This document shows, one piece after another, positions 1 to 12,600 of a DNA stretch of 64,000 nucleotides. The notes beneath the pieces were generated by a model, which had not been told where the DNA came from, did not search any database, and saw nothing but the letters and a program-made list of their open reading frames with translations. This DNA is from Trichoplax sp. H2 (taxonomy: Eukaryota; Placozoa; Uniplacotomia; Trichoplacea). The stretch covers positions 1 to 64,000 of the forward strand of contig NOWV01000199.1 in assembly GCA_003344405.1 (NCBI GenBank). The letters run 5' to 3'. Each line of letters begins with the position of its first letter. The stretch's first letter is position 1. The translations under genes were made by a program, and so were the position numbers.

Positions 1-149
1 CTTCCAGCCATGACAGAAATTAAACGAGTATTTTTCCTTTGTATTTTAAGGCGTTCCTCTTCGCTAATACGATGTTGATAACGTCGCCACGAAGTGGTTA
101 CCAACAAACGGCCAGTAGACCGATAGTGATTGAATAATTTACGGAGCAT
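1..149 (-). CDS. 5' end of an unidentified gene, possibly mitochondrial, truncated by the window edge
   Basis: An ATG whose complement lies at 147-149 opens a frame of 49 codons that is still open at base 1. The peptide begins MLRKLFNHYRSTGRLLVTT and continues with an Arg-rich stretch (SWRRYQHRISEEERLK). The first 30 residues carry many Arg/Lys, Ser/Thr and hydrophobic residues and no acidic residue, as mitochondrial presequences do. I do not recognise the family. It is transcribed away from RBM22, whose start codon is 1.3 kb away, so the two genes are divergent. The open frame could be chance, but its composition and head-to-head placement favour a first exon. Confidence 0.4.
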   Translation of the reverse strand, partial: MLRKLFNHYRSTGRLLVTTSWRRYQHRISEEERLKIQRKNTRLISVMAG

Positions 150-537
150 TTTAGGTATTAATTTCTTCAATTAGCAGTCCATAAAATGAAATTTTGGAAA
201 CTTGTCGATGATGGGATGTGGATGGGCAAGAAGAAGTGGCGCTGCCCTGCTTCAAATTGGGGGTAGATGTCCCACAACTGCACGTACTGTACAAAGCAGT
301 GCCAGAATCGCACAGTACAGTACTGTAGTGTTTAGCGAAATGTACTGTACTGTATACTGTAAACGGACGGACAGGACTGGGTACGGTAATCGGGCTCGTT
401 TTGTTACCCTCCTTTACAGTACGCTGTATCGCATAGTAGTCCACCAAACTGTAGACTCAATGATTGCTTCCGCTCGTTTGATCTTTTTATTGTAGTTCCA
501 AGACCCCTATTTATTATATTATTTTTTTGAACCATAG
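150..537. other. Non-coding stretch rich in GTAC palindromes
   Basis: Open frames of about 97 codons exist on both strands here, but neither resembles a known protein and they overlap antisense. The visible structure at about 285-365 is a cluster of short palindromic words built on ACAGTACTGT and TGTACTGTACTG. Similar words recur at 1195-1260, in the element at 16926-18360 and near 22150. Confidence 0.5.
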
Positions 538-1190
538 AATGTTGTACGTCTGTACTGGACTTGCATCGATCAATCTAAGTCCAAGGAGATTTATCTCTAG
601 CAGGATTCACCATGGAATGTACGTCTGTACGTCTGTACTAGACTTGCATCGATCAATCTAAGTCCAAGGAGATTTATCTCTTTATCTCTAGCGGGATTCA
701 CCTTAGAATGTACGTCTGTACGTCTGTACTAGACTTATCAACCCAAGTCAAAAGTGCTTGAGATTTACCTCTAGCAGGATTCATCACAAAATGTACGTCT
801 GTACGTCTGTACTAGACTTGCATCCAAGTCAAAAAGTGCTTGAGATTTACCTCTAGCAGGATTCACCTTAGAATGTACGTCTGTGCGTCTGTACTAGACT
901 TGCATCGATCAATCGAAGTCCAAGGAGATTTATCTCTAGCAGGATTCAGCACAGAATGTACGTCTGTACTAGACTTATGAATCCAAGTCAAAAGTGCTTG
1001 AGATTTACCTCTAGGCTCTAGCAGGATTCACCATAGAATGTACGTCTGTACGTCTGTACTAGACTTGCATCGATCAATCCGAGTCAAAAGTAATTGGGAG
1101 ATTTATCTCTAGCAGGATTCACCTTAGAATGTACGTCTGTACGTCTGTACTAGACTTGCATTGATCAATCCAAGTCAAAAGTGCTTGCGC
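538..1190. repeat. Tandem array, 8 copies of an 82-91 bp unit upstream of RBM22
   Basis: The word AATGTACGTCTGTAC (with small variants) recurs at 538, 616, 707, 790, 872, 955, 1037 and 1128. Each copy is followed by CTAGACTTG, a GATCAATC-AAGTC block, GAGATTTA(T/C)CTCTAGCAGGATTCA, and then the next unit. Copies differ by small indels, including duplication of the GTACGTCT word. The array ends about 260 bp before the RBM22 start codon, so it lies in the promoter or 5' UTR interval. Confidence 0.9.
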
Positions 1191-1449
1191 GTGTACACCG
1201 TCCACAGTGTACCGTGTACAGTACAAGTCATTGTACAGTGTTCGTAGAGTACTGTAAACAGTCGGACGAGATGTGTTCCATACGACACTGCAGGGTACAC
1301 TATTGTCACTCAGGGACGACTAGAAGACAAGCGAGATCTCTTCCAGTAGTTCGTGTGTCAGTACGGTCACTCTGTGCTGTGACGAAATTTCCAAAGTTGA
1401 AGCTCTCTCCTACCAAACGCAAGTCAGTCTCGGCTCGAGTCGTTCCATC

Positions 1450-3856
1450 ATGTCCAAAAGCACCAACACCTATAATCGACAAAATTGGGAAACTTCGGTG
1501 AGTTTTTTTGCCTCTTAATCGATGTTTAATGACTAGTGAAATTGCATGATGAAAGAGGCGATGTTTTGTGTGTGGAATCACTGTTATCGTACAGTAGTTT
1601 TAAGTTTATTGTCAGATTGCAGCATAGATAGATCGATTGCAATAGTCGTTGTTGGTACAGTAGTTGCAGAGTCAATGCATGATTCTGTCAAGGATGTATA
1701 CGTAGCATGACTGATGAGATGGGAGATCGAGAGTAATCATCTTTTCTATCCCCTTGTTGGATAACATCTTTAGGATTTTCCCATACTTTGTCAAACATGC
1801 CTAGGAGATAATCCCTATATACGAATGGTTTGTAGCTATTTTTCGCTTGTAGACATTTCTTTCTTGACTACGCTATTTCAATAGTCACTGCTTTGAATTC
1901 AATATTGATCATTGATTGACGATGTGTATTACTATATGAAATATCTTTTTGATAGACGAAAGAACCCCATGGTAAAGAGTGTAAGGTTAGTAGAGACTTT
2001 GATAGCAATACACTTTGGAAACCTGTTGTTCTGTTCACAATATTACTTTTTTCTCCACTTCTACGCTATACCCTGAATGAATAATATACGCATATGACTC
2101 ATCTGATTTTCATTAGATTTGCGCTCGGCCTTTCTCCGTTTTTCGTTGGTGTCCTGGCAAAGGAATGAGATATAAAAAAACTGAAGTATGCCAGACTTGC
2201 AGCAAATTGAAAAATATCTGTCAAACCTGTTTACTAGATTTGGAGTATGGTAAGTTTGGCTAACATGACATACCGCTTACACAAACACGTTATCCATTTT
2301 CACCATCCATAACGTGGTTTACAGTCACTTGCGATGGACGATTGATAGAATAGGATTTGTATAAATAACACAGAAGATGAAGATTAGTCTCGTTGAATCA
2401 ATTTAGCCTTTATCAGAATCTTATAAGAGTTGTTAGTAGACGTTCATCAGTTTACATTTTTCAATGGATTCTTGTTATAGGTTTACCTGTCCAAGTGCGT
2501 GACTCTGCTTTGGGCCTAAAAGAATCTGTGCCAAAATCCGATGTAAATAAAGAATTTTATACTCAGAATATGGAAAAACAGGTAAACTAGACCCGTAATC
2601 ATATAGCACCTATCCTATCAAAGAAAGATAGTGTTGATATTGCAATATTACATAGGTAATAACGTTACTTCTCTAATACAGTTAGCCAATACAGATGGAA
2701 CAACTGCTGTTGGAGAATTAGAAAGAGCCGACGCTAAAAATGACTTACTATTAAAGCTTGCCCGTACGACACCATATTATAAGCGTAATAAACCTCATAT
2801 TTGCTCATTTTGGGTAAAAGGTGAATGTAAACGAGGGGATGAATGCCCATATAGGTAAAAAATTGGATATAAATTATATTATAAATTTATCACCTAGAGT
2901 TTTAACAAGAATATTCAATTTTTTACAATTACTTTTATTGCCCACAGACATGAGATGCCTAGTGATCCTAGTGATCCATTGTCCCGTCAAAATATTAAAG
3001 ACAGATATTATGGAGTTAAAGATCCCGTAGCTCAGAAATTACTAAAGAGAGCATCAGCAATGCCATCTTTAACACCACCTGAAGACAAAACAATTACAAC
3101 TTTATACATCGGTGGTCTTGAAGGTCGAGTTAGTGTTGAAGATTTGAGGTAAAAATTTGGTATCATATATATTTTTAAAATACTATCTTTTGGCAGCTAA
3201 ATTTTGCTTTATTACGTATTAGGGATCATTTTTATCAATTTGGTGAAATACGATCAATAAATATCGTTCAGCGCCAGCAGTGTGCCTTTGTCTGTTTTAC
3301 TACTCGCTTAGCGGCAGAGTTGGCTGCGGAACGCTCTTTTAATAAACTTATTTTACAAGGACGAAGATTAAAAGTAATGTGGGGTCGATCACAAGGTCAA
3401 GCGCCGCCTGATAGCAAGAGTGCTGTTAAGTTAACGCCTGTTCCTGGTCTACCTGGAGGTATCTTGAAACGACACTTTTCTTATTGTATCCTTAATTACT
3501 TGAATAGATTAGAAATAGCTATCATCTTCTGATATTTGTTCAATTATTTTACAGCTTTACCGCCACCACCTCCAATGCAATCTTCCACAACGGATGGTAC
3601 TGGAGCTGCTGGATCAGCTCCTCCAGTACCAAGATTACCTCCTCCCCCGCCGCTTGGTAATCTTGGTGCGATACCTCCACCACCTCCTGGAATGGGTCAT
3701 TTTAGACTACCTCCTCCCCCACCTCCAGGTAGTCAGGCTAGTATTCCACCACCAATGAGAGGCCATCGACCGCCTGTTCACTATCCATCTCAAGATCCTC
3801 ATCGCTTAGGAACTGGAAAACAGAACTATGCAAATGAATCGAAAGCTTCCAATTAA
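1450..3856 (+). CDS. RBM22: Pre-mRNA-splicing factor RBM22 (Cwc2/Slt11 family)
   Basis: RBM22 belongs to the NineTeen-related complex and binds U6 snRNA and pre-mRNA near the catalytic centre of the activated spliceosome in the nucleus. Nine exons join in phase: 1450-1497, 1774-1827, 1956-1985, 2117-2249, 2481-2581, 2682-2854, 2948-3148, 3223-3458 and 3555-3856, giving 425 residues (human about 420). The N-terminal zinc-binding region shows CQTC, CKIC and later CQTC pairs. A CCCH finger ([19 protein letters not shown]) lies at about residues 163-181. An RRM begins near residue 229, with RNP2 LYIGGL and RNP1-like QCAFVCF. A Pro-rich tail (PPPPP runs) ends with HYPSQDP, as in animal orthologues. 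The ATG at 1450 is chosen because [14 protein letters not shown] aligns with the human N-terminus. The gene looks intact. One donor is the weak GTTTGT at 1828. Confidence 0.97.
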
Positions 3857-6690
3857 GCACCTTTTTTCGAAGATTGTTCAAATATTTGTATTACATATTT
3901 CAAGTGATTATTCGAAAAACTAAGTATTTAATCACTGCAAATTGATGTCGATATTTTTAAAAGTCATTATGTTTAATATTATACTTTGCTTTAAATATGA
4001 ATGTATGCCACTGGATATTTGTAATTATTATACTGCAAAGTATGCTCCAGTGGCGAATTCGTTTACGGTTTGAAATATACTTAATTTCGACGTATTTTGC
4101 ATGATGTCATAATCTGTTATAGTAGATATACTATAAGCTTGTCAACTTTTTCCTTATGTCACTTCTGTAAATTAATGCTATAAATAGTATGCAAGAAATA
4201 AAGTCTTTACAAATCATAAGATTGAATAACACAAGCGATAAAGACAGTATAGGTTATTTCTGATCTAAACTACAGCATTGCTTGTGTAAAATAAGTTTAA
4301 GAGCACCTAAACTTGTCTCATTCAACTCAGCACTAGCTGATATAAACAATACAAATATTGCTTCAAATGAATTCTCAGCACTTCTGTGCAGCTGTGACTT
4401 TTTCATTATTCAAAATACGTTTGCAGTTGGCTGGAAACGTTTTTAATTTTACGATTAATCTACACTAGCCTTTATTCCTCGATTAAAAATAAATCCTGTA
4501 CTTTATGACACAAAGATAAATTGAACATAAATGTGTTGCCATCAATAACACTGTAGCAGTGTCGGAATCGATGAATAGTTAGAATTATACCTTCTTTTTG
4601 TATATCATAGCGGAAGCAAAACGGGAAGTTTTATTGAAATTTTTAATTAGAGTATAATATAACGATAGCATATGACATAATCGTAAGCTTTTTATGATTT
4701 GATTACGGTAAAATACTCCTACTTCACCCAACAAATTAATTAGAATAGTATTGCAATTTAGCTGCACATCAAAAAAGTATTTGAACTGCGAAAGAGGATA
4801 ACTAGATTTTTCCTTTCCATTAAACTTTTAAGCTAATATTTGCAGAATTACAGTATATAGAGATTAGTGGTAGATAGCAAGATAATATTAGCAACATTTA
4901 TGATACTTCTCGCTTTCCATTAGAATATACAGTAAATGTATTGATACTAAAAAGCAAAAATTCTATTAACCATAATTTACATTTAACTACAAGCCTATTG
5001 ATTCTTGTAAGTAGTTAACTGCAAAAGTAATGACACCATCGAGGGAAGATATCTGAACAGTAATATATGTTTTAAATTTTACATTATCAGTAGCTCGACA
5101 TTGTGTGCTAATTAGCTCGCTACAAGAAAGGATTTTAAAGAATTATTATCTTTATAAAAATTAATGAACGCCTTAGCGAAGCGCCTAGTAAGGATATTAC
5201 TTCGTACACGGTAATAAATAACTATCAAAATAAATATTTGATTAGCTAATAGTCGGCATTAGATGTATACTCATTTATTGAAATTCAGTCAATTAGGGGG
5301 TTATAATTTAATAGAGTGTTTTGAATTAAGAAAATCGCAGTTGGATGTTGCTATTGTCTCAAGAATACAGTATGTAGTTGTTAAGATTTAGTTTCTCGAA
5401 TAGTTGGATAACGATCTCAGTGAAGAATATGTTCAACATGATGGGGAAAAAAAGATTGCAGTCAGTAAAGCGCAGTGCTGATCATATTACTCATTATTTA
5501 AGATCATGTGGATAGAGTAAATAATTGGGGAAATTTCGGTTTCCGACGATTAATAATATCCAAGATCGAATGCTAGTAGTTTAACACATTTATACTTGAA
5601 GAGGGAAGAAAAAATAGGACAAAAGTCATCCTGTCTACTTTAAATCTTTGAAGACACTGAGTGAATATTTCTTCGTTCTAGCCATCTAAATTCTATTAAA
5701 CGGAATAATTAGCAAGTTGACACTAGAAGAAAGACGCAGAGTGATAACTTTCAATGACAAAATTCAATTTTTCTAACGAGGATAGTTTAAAATTAAATAT
5801 TTTAATCGGCATTAATTATATATAGAATAATACAAGAAAAAAACAGTTCAAAATATAAAGATGATATTTTTAAATTATCGACTATACTCAGAAGAGGTTA
5901 TCACCGATTCATAAACAGTACGGTACCTCACTTATTATAATATATAGGCGTAGATATGCGTATGTATATACAAAATACTTTTACCGACAGTGTGCGTACT
6001 GTTTTCCAAAATTACCATTTCATTCAGTTTGGTTGTTTTGTATCTTCGACTAAATATAATTCTGGCTCAACTAAATATAACCTCAATCATGATCCATTCA
6101 AAAATAGAATAAGTAAGGCACATATAAGTATAAAATATTTTGGATGACAATGAGTCTACTTTATCATAGCTAGTAAATAAAATTTGAATGGTTCCTCTTT
6201 TAAAAGGGTAGCAACATGTGGCTCGCTGATTCTATAGTTAGAATTAGCTCTGCATGATACCAAGGCATTGAAGGAGATGGATTATTTTTCGGAGGTTTTG
6301 ACGTTAATCCATTGATCATGACAACGTTAAGAGATCCTTATTCTATGTAAATCAAGACAAAAGTGAAATTAATAGCAATAACTAGTATTATGATCATGAT
6401 AGGTAATGAGAAGGATGATACTAAATAATAGTTGCAAAAATAGGCAGATCATTTGGTTGCTATGGTAATAGACAAGGAATTGTAATGATCTGACGTTAAC
6501 AATCATGGCGTTATATTGATTTTGGGAGTAGTGATTTGACATATTAAGTCAACTTAGATTCAATTTTTAGAATAAATTGTATTGTATTTCATCTAAAGTG
6601 ATCATTTATATAAAAAACGGACAAGAATAGAAAAGCAAACATTGTCAAAATTGCAAATTTGTGATTAGATTGCACCCAATTTTTATCATC
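3857..6690. other. Intergenic, no gene recognised
   Basis: AT-rich sequence between RBM22 and the EF-hand gene. It holds the RBM22 3' UTR at its start and short chance frames, such as 63 codons at 5956. I saw no conserved protein, RNA gene or clear repeat. Confidence 0.5.
4197..4202 (+). terminator. Candidate polyadenylation signal of RBM22
   Basis: AATAAA lies about 340 nt after the RBM22 stop codon. It is the first canonical hexamer I noticed downstream. Assignment rests on position only. Confidence 0.4.
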
Positions 6691-9600
6691 ATGCCGGCAA
6701 TTGATTTGGCTACGGCATATTTTGTCGAAGGAAATATTATTAAAAGTCCCGACCATATCAGTAACATCAATAATAATGATCATCGTGAACGTAATTATCT
6801 TAACGATAATGGTACTCCTCGTGCTAAATCATCTCTACCCCAAATTCGACAGCCTAGATTGTTATCCACACAAGATGAAGATGATAGAAGAGGCAAAAGT
6901 GCAACGCTGAATAGGAATAAAGTGGTATCTCCTTTCTCAGTTGTACCAGGTGAAAATATTCCATCAGTATTAAGAGCAGATAATCGAAAGCCAACTTCTA
7001 GTCAACATGGTCAAAGAAAACCCCAAACAGCACCATCAGCTAAGCCCATTTTACCTAAATATGATCGTATCATCGCATCATCAAATCTAAATCAAATTGC
7101 AGAGGATGATAGCATATCAATACTGAAACCAGGTACTGTATACCTAACTAGGGACTTCTAAGAGAAAATTTTAGAAGTCCCTGACCTAACGACAGTAACA
7201 AAAAGATTAAAGTTGGCAATATTATAATATAAGAATATAGGGTCGATTGCTAAGAAGAGAGTAATCTTCAGATCGTTAATAAAATTAGCCTATGAAACAA
7301 ACTAATTGCTAGAGGTATAATTATCGTGACTACTATTGATTTTTCATTATCATTTACGTTATAAACTGTTACCAGATTGAATATCAAAATAGCAATCATT
7401 TCAGATTTTTTTTAATATCGTAGATTGTATTCCTGAACACGAATAGTTTTCGTGTTTTTTTATTTTATTTCATGAATGAACCAATTTTAATCTGAGAAGA
7501 CCAGTTAAATTCTTAATTGAAATATTGATTTACGATAAATTTAATGATAGTTAGAAAACAAGTCATTTAACTTCTAATAGCACACAAAATAGGTGGAATA
7601 GAATAGTTTTATGTCCTTCAAGATCGTTATTGAAAATTTTCTCTATAGCGCGAAATTAAAATTAGGGAAACATACACGAATATGCAACCGTATTGGGCTA
7701 ATGTTGGCTTTGTCATTTTATACTAGATAGTTTCTTTCCATCCAATTTCATCGCTCTAGTATTTGTTTACGGGATGGAGGCAGCCGTAATATAATTATGT
7801 CTTAGTTAATTGTTGAGAAATGTCTTAAGACTCGATCTCACTAGGCGGTACTGCCGCTAAATATGTACAAGCTATTGATTGTTATTCATTTGCTTAATAT
7901 TCATCTGACAACGAGGCGAAATATCTTATGAACAAATGTGCGTACTTATTTTCTTAGAACATAAAGCTATCAAAACACCATTCAAAGATTTTGAATCTCT
8001 GGAAAATGAAGCTACAGAGGTACCATAATAATATAAAATTCACACAAAGATTCGAATTTTTAATTTTGCCAGAAAAATTGAGGATCATGTTATAAAATAT
8101 CTTTTTTTAGGATATTTATAGATATCGATAATGCATATTTGTTCATTGGCTAATTGGCTAGTATCAGATTTTTCCAGTTGGATAATAGCCGTAGTTTATT
8201 ACTAATTGATTAATTAAATATCTACGCCTGTAACAATTTATTTAGATTCTAACTATAGCCAAAGAAAAGATTAAAAAGAGTTTCTTTAGTGTTCGTAAAT
8301 TGTTCAAAACATCGAATCCTTTTGGACATGGCAACGTTAACAAGTATGCGATCCTGTTGTAGTAATTCAAATTAATGTAATAACCTAGGATTTTCTCTCC
8401 TATGTACTCAATTTGTTAAAAGTGCTGATATCGACTAGTTTGTTAGTCCATACAATATCTAGTCTGTTGATCCATACAATGTCAGATATCTTCAATATAT
8501 TAAGTACTACGGGTCATATATCGAGTAATATGTGTATAATCCAATTGGTTCTTTTATATTCCATTTCTAATTTTAGACAAGTGTTCCATAGAATTCTATC
8601 CATCTTGGCCAATCGTCCTATTTCTATGGAAGTATTTAATCGAATTATTGCCATTATGTCTTTGCAATCCAGAAACTTTGTTTCGTTTGATGATTATCAT
8701 GCATTTTTTAGAAGGAGTGAGGTAAAGCAGTTATTTTAACTTGAAATATAGGATATATTTTGCAGTTGTCCCAAATTTAGTTATTTGGATATCGGTTTTC
8801 AATTTTTAGCAATAAAAATATAATTTTTATTTTCAGTGTTACTGTTATTAAGAATTCATCACAATTATATACGCGTACTTGAAGTTAAGCTTGTCTTTAT
8901 TACAATATGCTAGGACAAAGGTCTATAAAAATAATATTTTTCTGAGTGATATTTAATCTTTATCCGCATAGTTTGCAACTATTGAAATAAAGTTGAATTT
9001 CTTCAATGTCTCACAAACTTCTCCATAAATTCTAATAGTTTTCATCGGAGGAGTTTGGAATATTTTCATCCGGAAAAGATAAGAAAATCTATACAGCAGC
9101 TCGAGCTCATCTTTATTTAAAGCGATTTTTAAAGCAAAGGTTTGATCAAAATCTTACTGACTATTCACATACGTCTAGGATATTATTCACATTTAACACA
9201 CTTACTGTAGCTAGTGCATAACCGATTGCATTTTTATTTTTTAACATTTTTAATTCTAAATATTTCTATATAGCTAGCGTATATTGATTGTAGTTCTTTC
9301 TCTATCATAGTAATGGGTAGAACTATTCACGTCTAGATAATTTTAAAGATACTAATCACCGCTTGCATCCATTACCACTGTGATAAATATCGACAGTATA
9401 GTAAATCCCAAGTAGTCATTTACCTTTATTCCCGATAATCATAAATTCTTATTAGTATGGCGTCTCTTATTAATATTGACTTTTTTTTCTAATGTTTTAA
9501 AGACTATGTTATGAGCTTTAATTGATATTACGTTTTCGTGTGAGATATTCTTCAAATTTCAGTAGTAATTCATAACACTTATCAGCCATAGCATTAACTA

Positions 9601-12600
9601 AATAAGAAAGTCATCTAAAAGCATGGCCTGAAGAAGCCTTGCCATTATTACAAAATCTTGTTGCATTCGAACTATAATTTTTTTCGAGCTTAGAAACCTC
9701 AGACCCATTTACGTATAACAACATGATAATTTTGCACCTTGTTACAAAAGTTAGTTCTCATATATGATTTTTCCTATCTAGGATTGATCTGAATGGCGAT
9801 GATCTAGAGCTCTTTACTAATCAATTTAATCATCGAATCTATAAAGTGCAGCTAAAATATTTCTTAGATCGACAAACGGTCATTTATATGGAACCTAAAG
9901 AATTTGATAAATTATGGTTAAGGTATACAGAACTTTTAAACATTAGTTTTCGGTTTAAAGATATAATTTACAAAGTTTATTTCTTCTAGTAGCCGTAAGC
10001 TTGTTTGTTAGGAAAATGAATGGTAAAATTTTGGTTAAACTTAATTAAACTGCTAAGAAGATTACTTTAATACGTGTATTTAACAATTAAACTAGAAGCT
10101 ATTATAAACTTCATCATTTCCTCAATTCATGACAATAGTCAAAAGAGGAAAGGGCAAAGATGAATTTTGTTTAAAATTTTCCTAATTAATTAAATCAAAC
10201 TATTCATTAGTTAAAACTTGACTAGAAACTACCATCGCTAAAAACTCGGTCACCTTGAGTACTGAAGAAAAATCTCCTAATGGAATAGATTGGGATATGA
10301 ATTCGTTAATACACATCGCTGTTAAAACATTAATTAATTGCTTAAAACTTTATGTCCAATTTTATCGTTACTATTCACGTTGCAAAGATGAGATTTTAGA
10401 GGAAGCAAAATATAGTAGATCATGGGATAGCAGTGCTGTATTATACTAACATATCATTTACTGCTTTGTATCTGGTGCTTCATGAAAAAACATTGCTAAT
10501 AATTTAAAACCGTAAAAATTGTCATACAAAAACTCTTAGTCTGATAATTCTAATTCTAAATCCTAGATACGATACAAATAATACTGGTGCCGTTAGACAA
10601 GATAAATTTTTAGCCGTGTTTGGGATTCGATTAAAGGAGATCAACACTACGCGCCGACATGACACTCTGAATCCAAGAAAAGTAAGTATAAAGCAAAATA
10701 CAGTAGCAAACATAAATCTTACTTGTTGAGGTTTGTTAAATAAATTAAATTTAGATATCATCATTTAATCATGAAGGAAGGGTTTCTAGAACTTCTGATT
10801 TAGACAGTTATGATAGTAATTAGTTAAAATTATCGATCACAAAATTTATATTATTATTTATTGATACTTATTTCATTTTCACTATTGAAAGAACATTCAA
10901 TACAGAGAAATAGGAGGAAAAGAAGATAATAGTAAAAGCAAAATAAGGCCCACCGTGTACGTCTATTCAAATTAATATATAATTTCATCCCTTAATTTTA
11001 AGTAATTATGTTAGTTGTCATAAAAGATATTGTTCTTAGTATTAACAGATCCATGACTCTAACTAACATTTTTTGTATTTTAAAAAATTATTTAGAACGT
11101 ATAATAACATCCAAATATCTGGAAATGGAATTGACACCCCAAGATCTACCACAACTTCTTGGTGTAAAACAGACAGAGGCAATAAAAATAAAAATCACTC
11201 TGAACAAAGCACCGAAGAAAAGTGAGTAACCCAATGCTGTAATACGGCTGGCTCATCAATATATGTTAGAAAATAAACGATCTTAGCCGTCTTTTCTCTC
11301 GTTTATAATGTAGAATTTATAGAATATTGTAGTAGAATATTGTGTAAATATAGAGTAAACAAAATCGAATATCCTCTTACCCGTCGGTTATTTCTATTAA
11401 TTGCGTATAAAATTTAAATCAATAGAGCGACTGAGAAAATTTCGCAGCAGCTACCACAACAGAGTAGCCAAGATCATGGTCAAAATGTGGATCAATTTAT
11501 TGCCAGGCTTGAAGTTATTTTGAAGTCAAATTTGCCTTTGCTATTAAAAACGATGAGGTAAAGCGAACGATATTCTGAGACTTGACTATATGTCAACGAT
11601 TTTATATGAAATATTGGAAGAGTATAATCTCTAAATTAGAAATATACACGAAAAGATATTTCATTAAAAGCTTTATATTCGAATTGCACTTACAATGATA
11701 GCCTATATATGTTGCCACCAGTGATAGATATGCAATGCATACCTGTATATATTTCGCATACGGGATTACTAATGTATACATTTACCCTATTTATAGAGGG
11801 CTGGATAAGACTAATTGTAAGCAATTAAATCAGAGTCAATTCCGCCAAGCAATAAATGAAGCAGTAGGATTCCGGTTATCAGATCAACAAATTGCAGTGA
11901 TTCTTAAATATTGCTATCCGAATCAATCAGGAAAAATACAATACGAGGAATTCATTCGTCGACTACAAGATAGGTAAGCTTACTACGCTTATATCGGTTT
12001 ATTTTCCAATTCATATCTCAGTGTCAGTTATAGATATCATTTTAATGCATTTCGAGGTGGGTAAATCTTGTAAAATATCAACAGAAAGCAAGGAGAGGGT
12101 TAAAAAAATTAATTAGTAATTTACCCTAATACATCAGTAAATATATCGAAACTTACGTCGAGATTGTAAATAGGTGATATGCTTAGTTCCATTTATAATT
12201 GATTAAGCTAATAGGCGTATGGCTTATTGATAGCAAAGTAGTAAAATTAAATAATTATAGTCATGTGGAAGGATTTTATCATAAACCTTCACTTTTTTCC
12301 TAAGTGAAGAAAAAATTTATGAGCTAATTATCCAAATACATTAGTAAATATATCGAAAAAATTCTGACAAACTTATATCGAAATTATGAACAGAAGATAT
12401 CGTTAGTTTTTATTTACAATTGATCAAACTTATACCGTTAGGCTTGCTAATAAAAAAGTAGTAAAATTGAACAGATAGTCATATGGAAGTATTTTATCAT
12501 AAACCTTAGCTTTTTTCGAATTGATATTAAGGCACAATGGCACTTAATCAAAGTTACGAAATACTTTAAGCTATAATAGAACTACTTTGCTCTCTATCCT

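Noticed and set aside
202-495. 97-codon plus-strand frame (and 98-codon antisense frame at 151-447)
   Set aside because: They overlap antisense, are built on GTAC-type short repeats and resemble no protein family.
10255-10449. 64-codon plus-strand frame in the EF-hand gene (SPNGIDWDMNSLIHIAVKTL)
   Set aside because: It ends in a stop with no convincing donor, and the flanking exons already join in phase without it.
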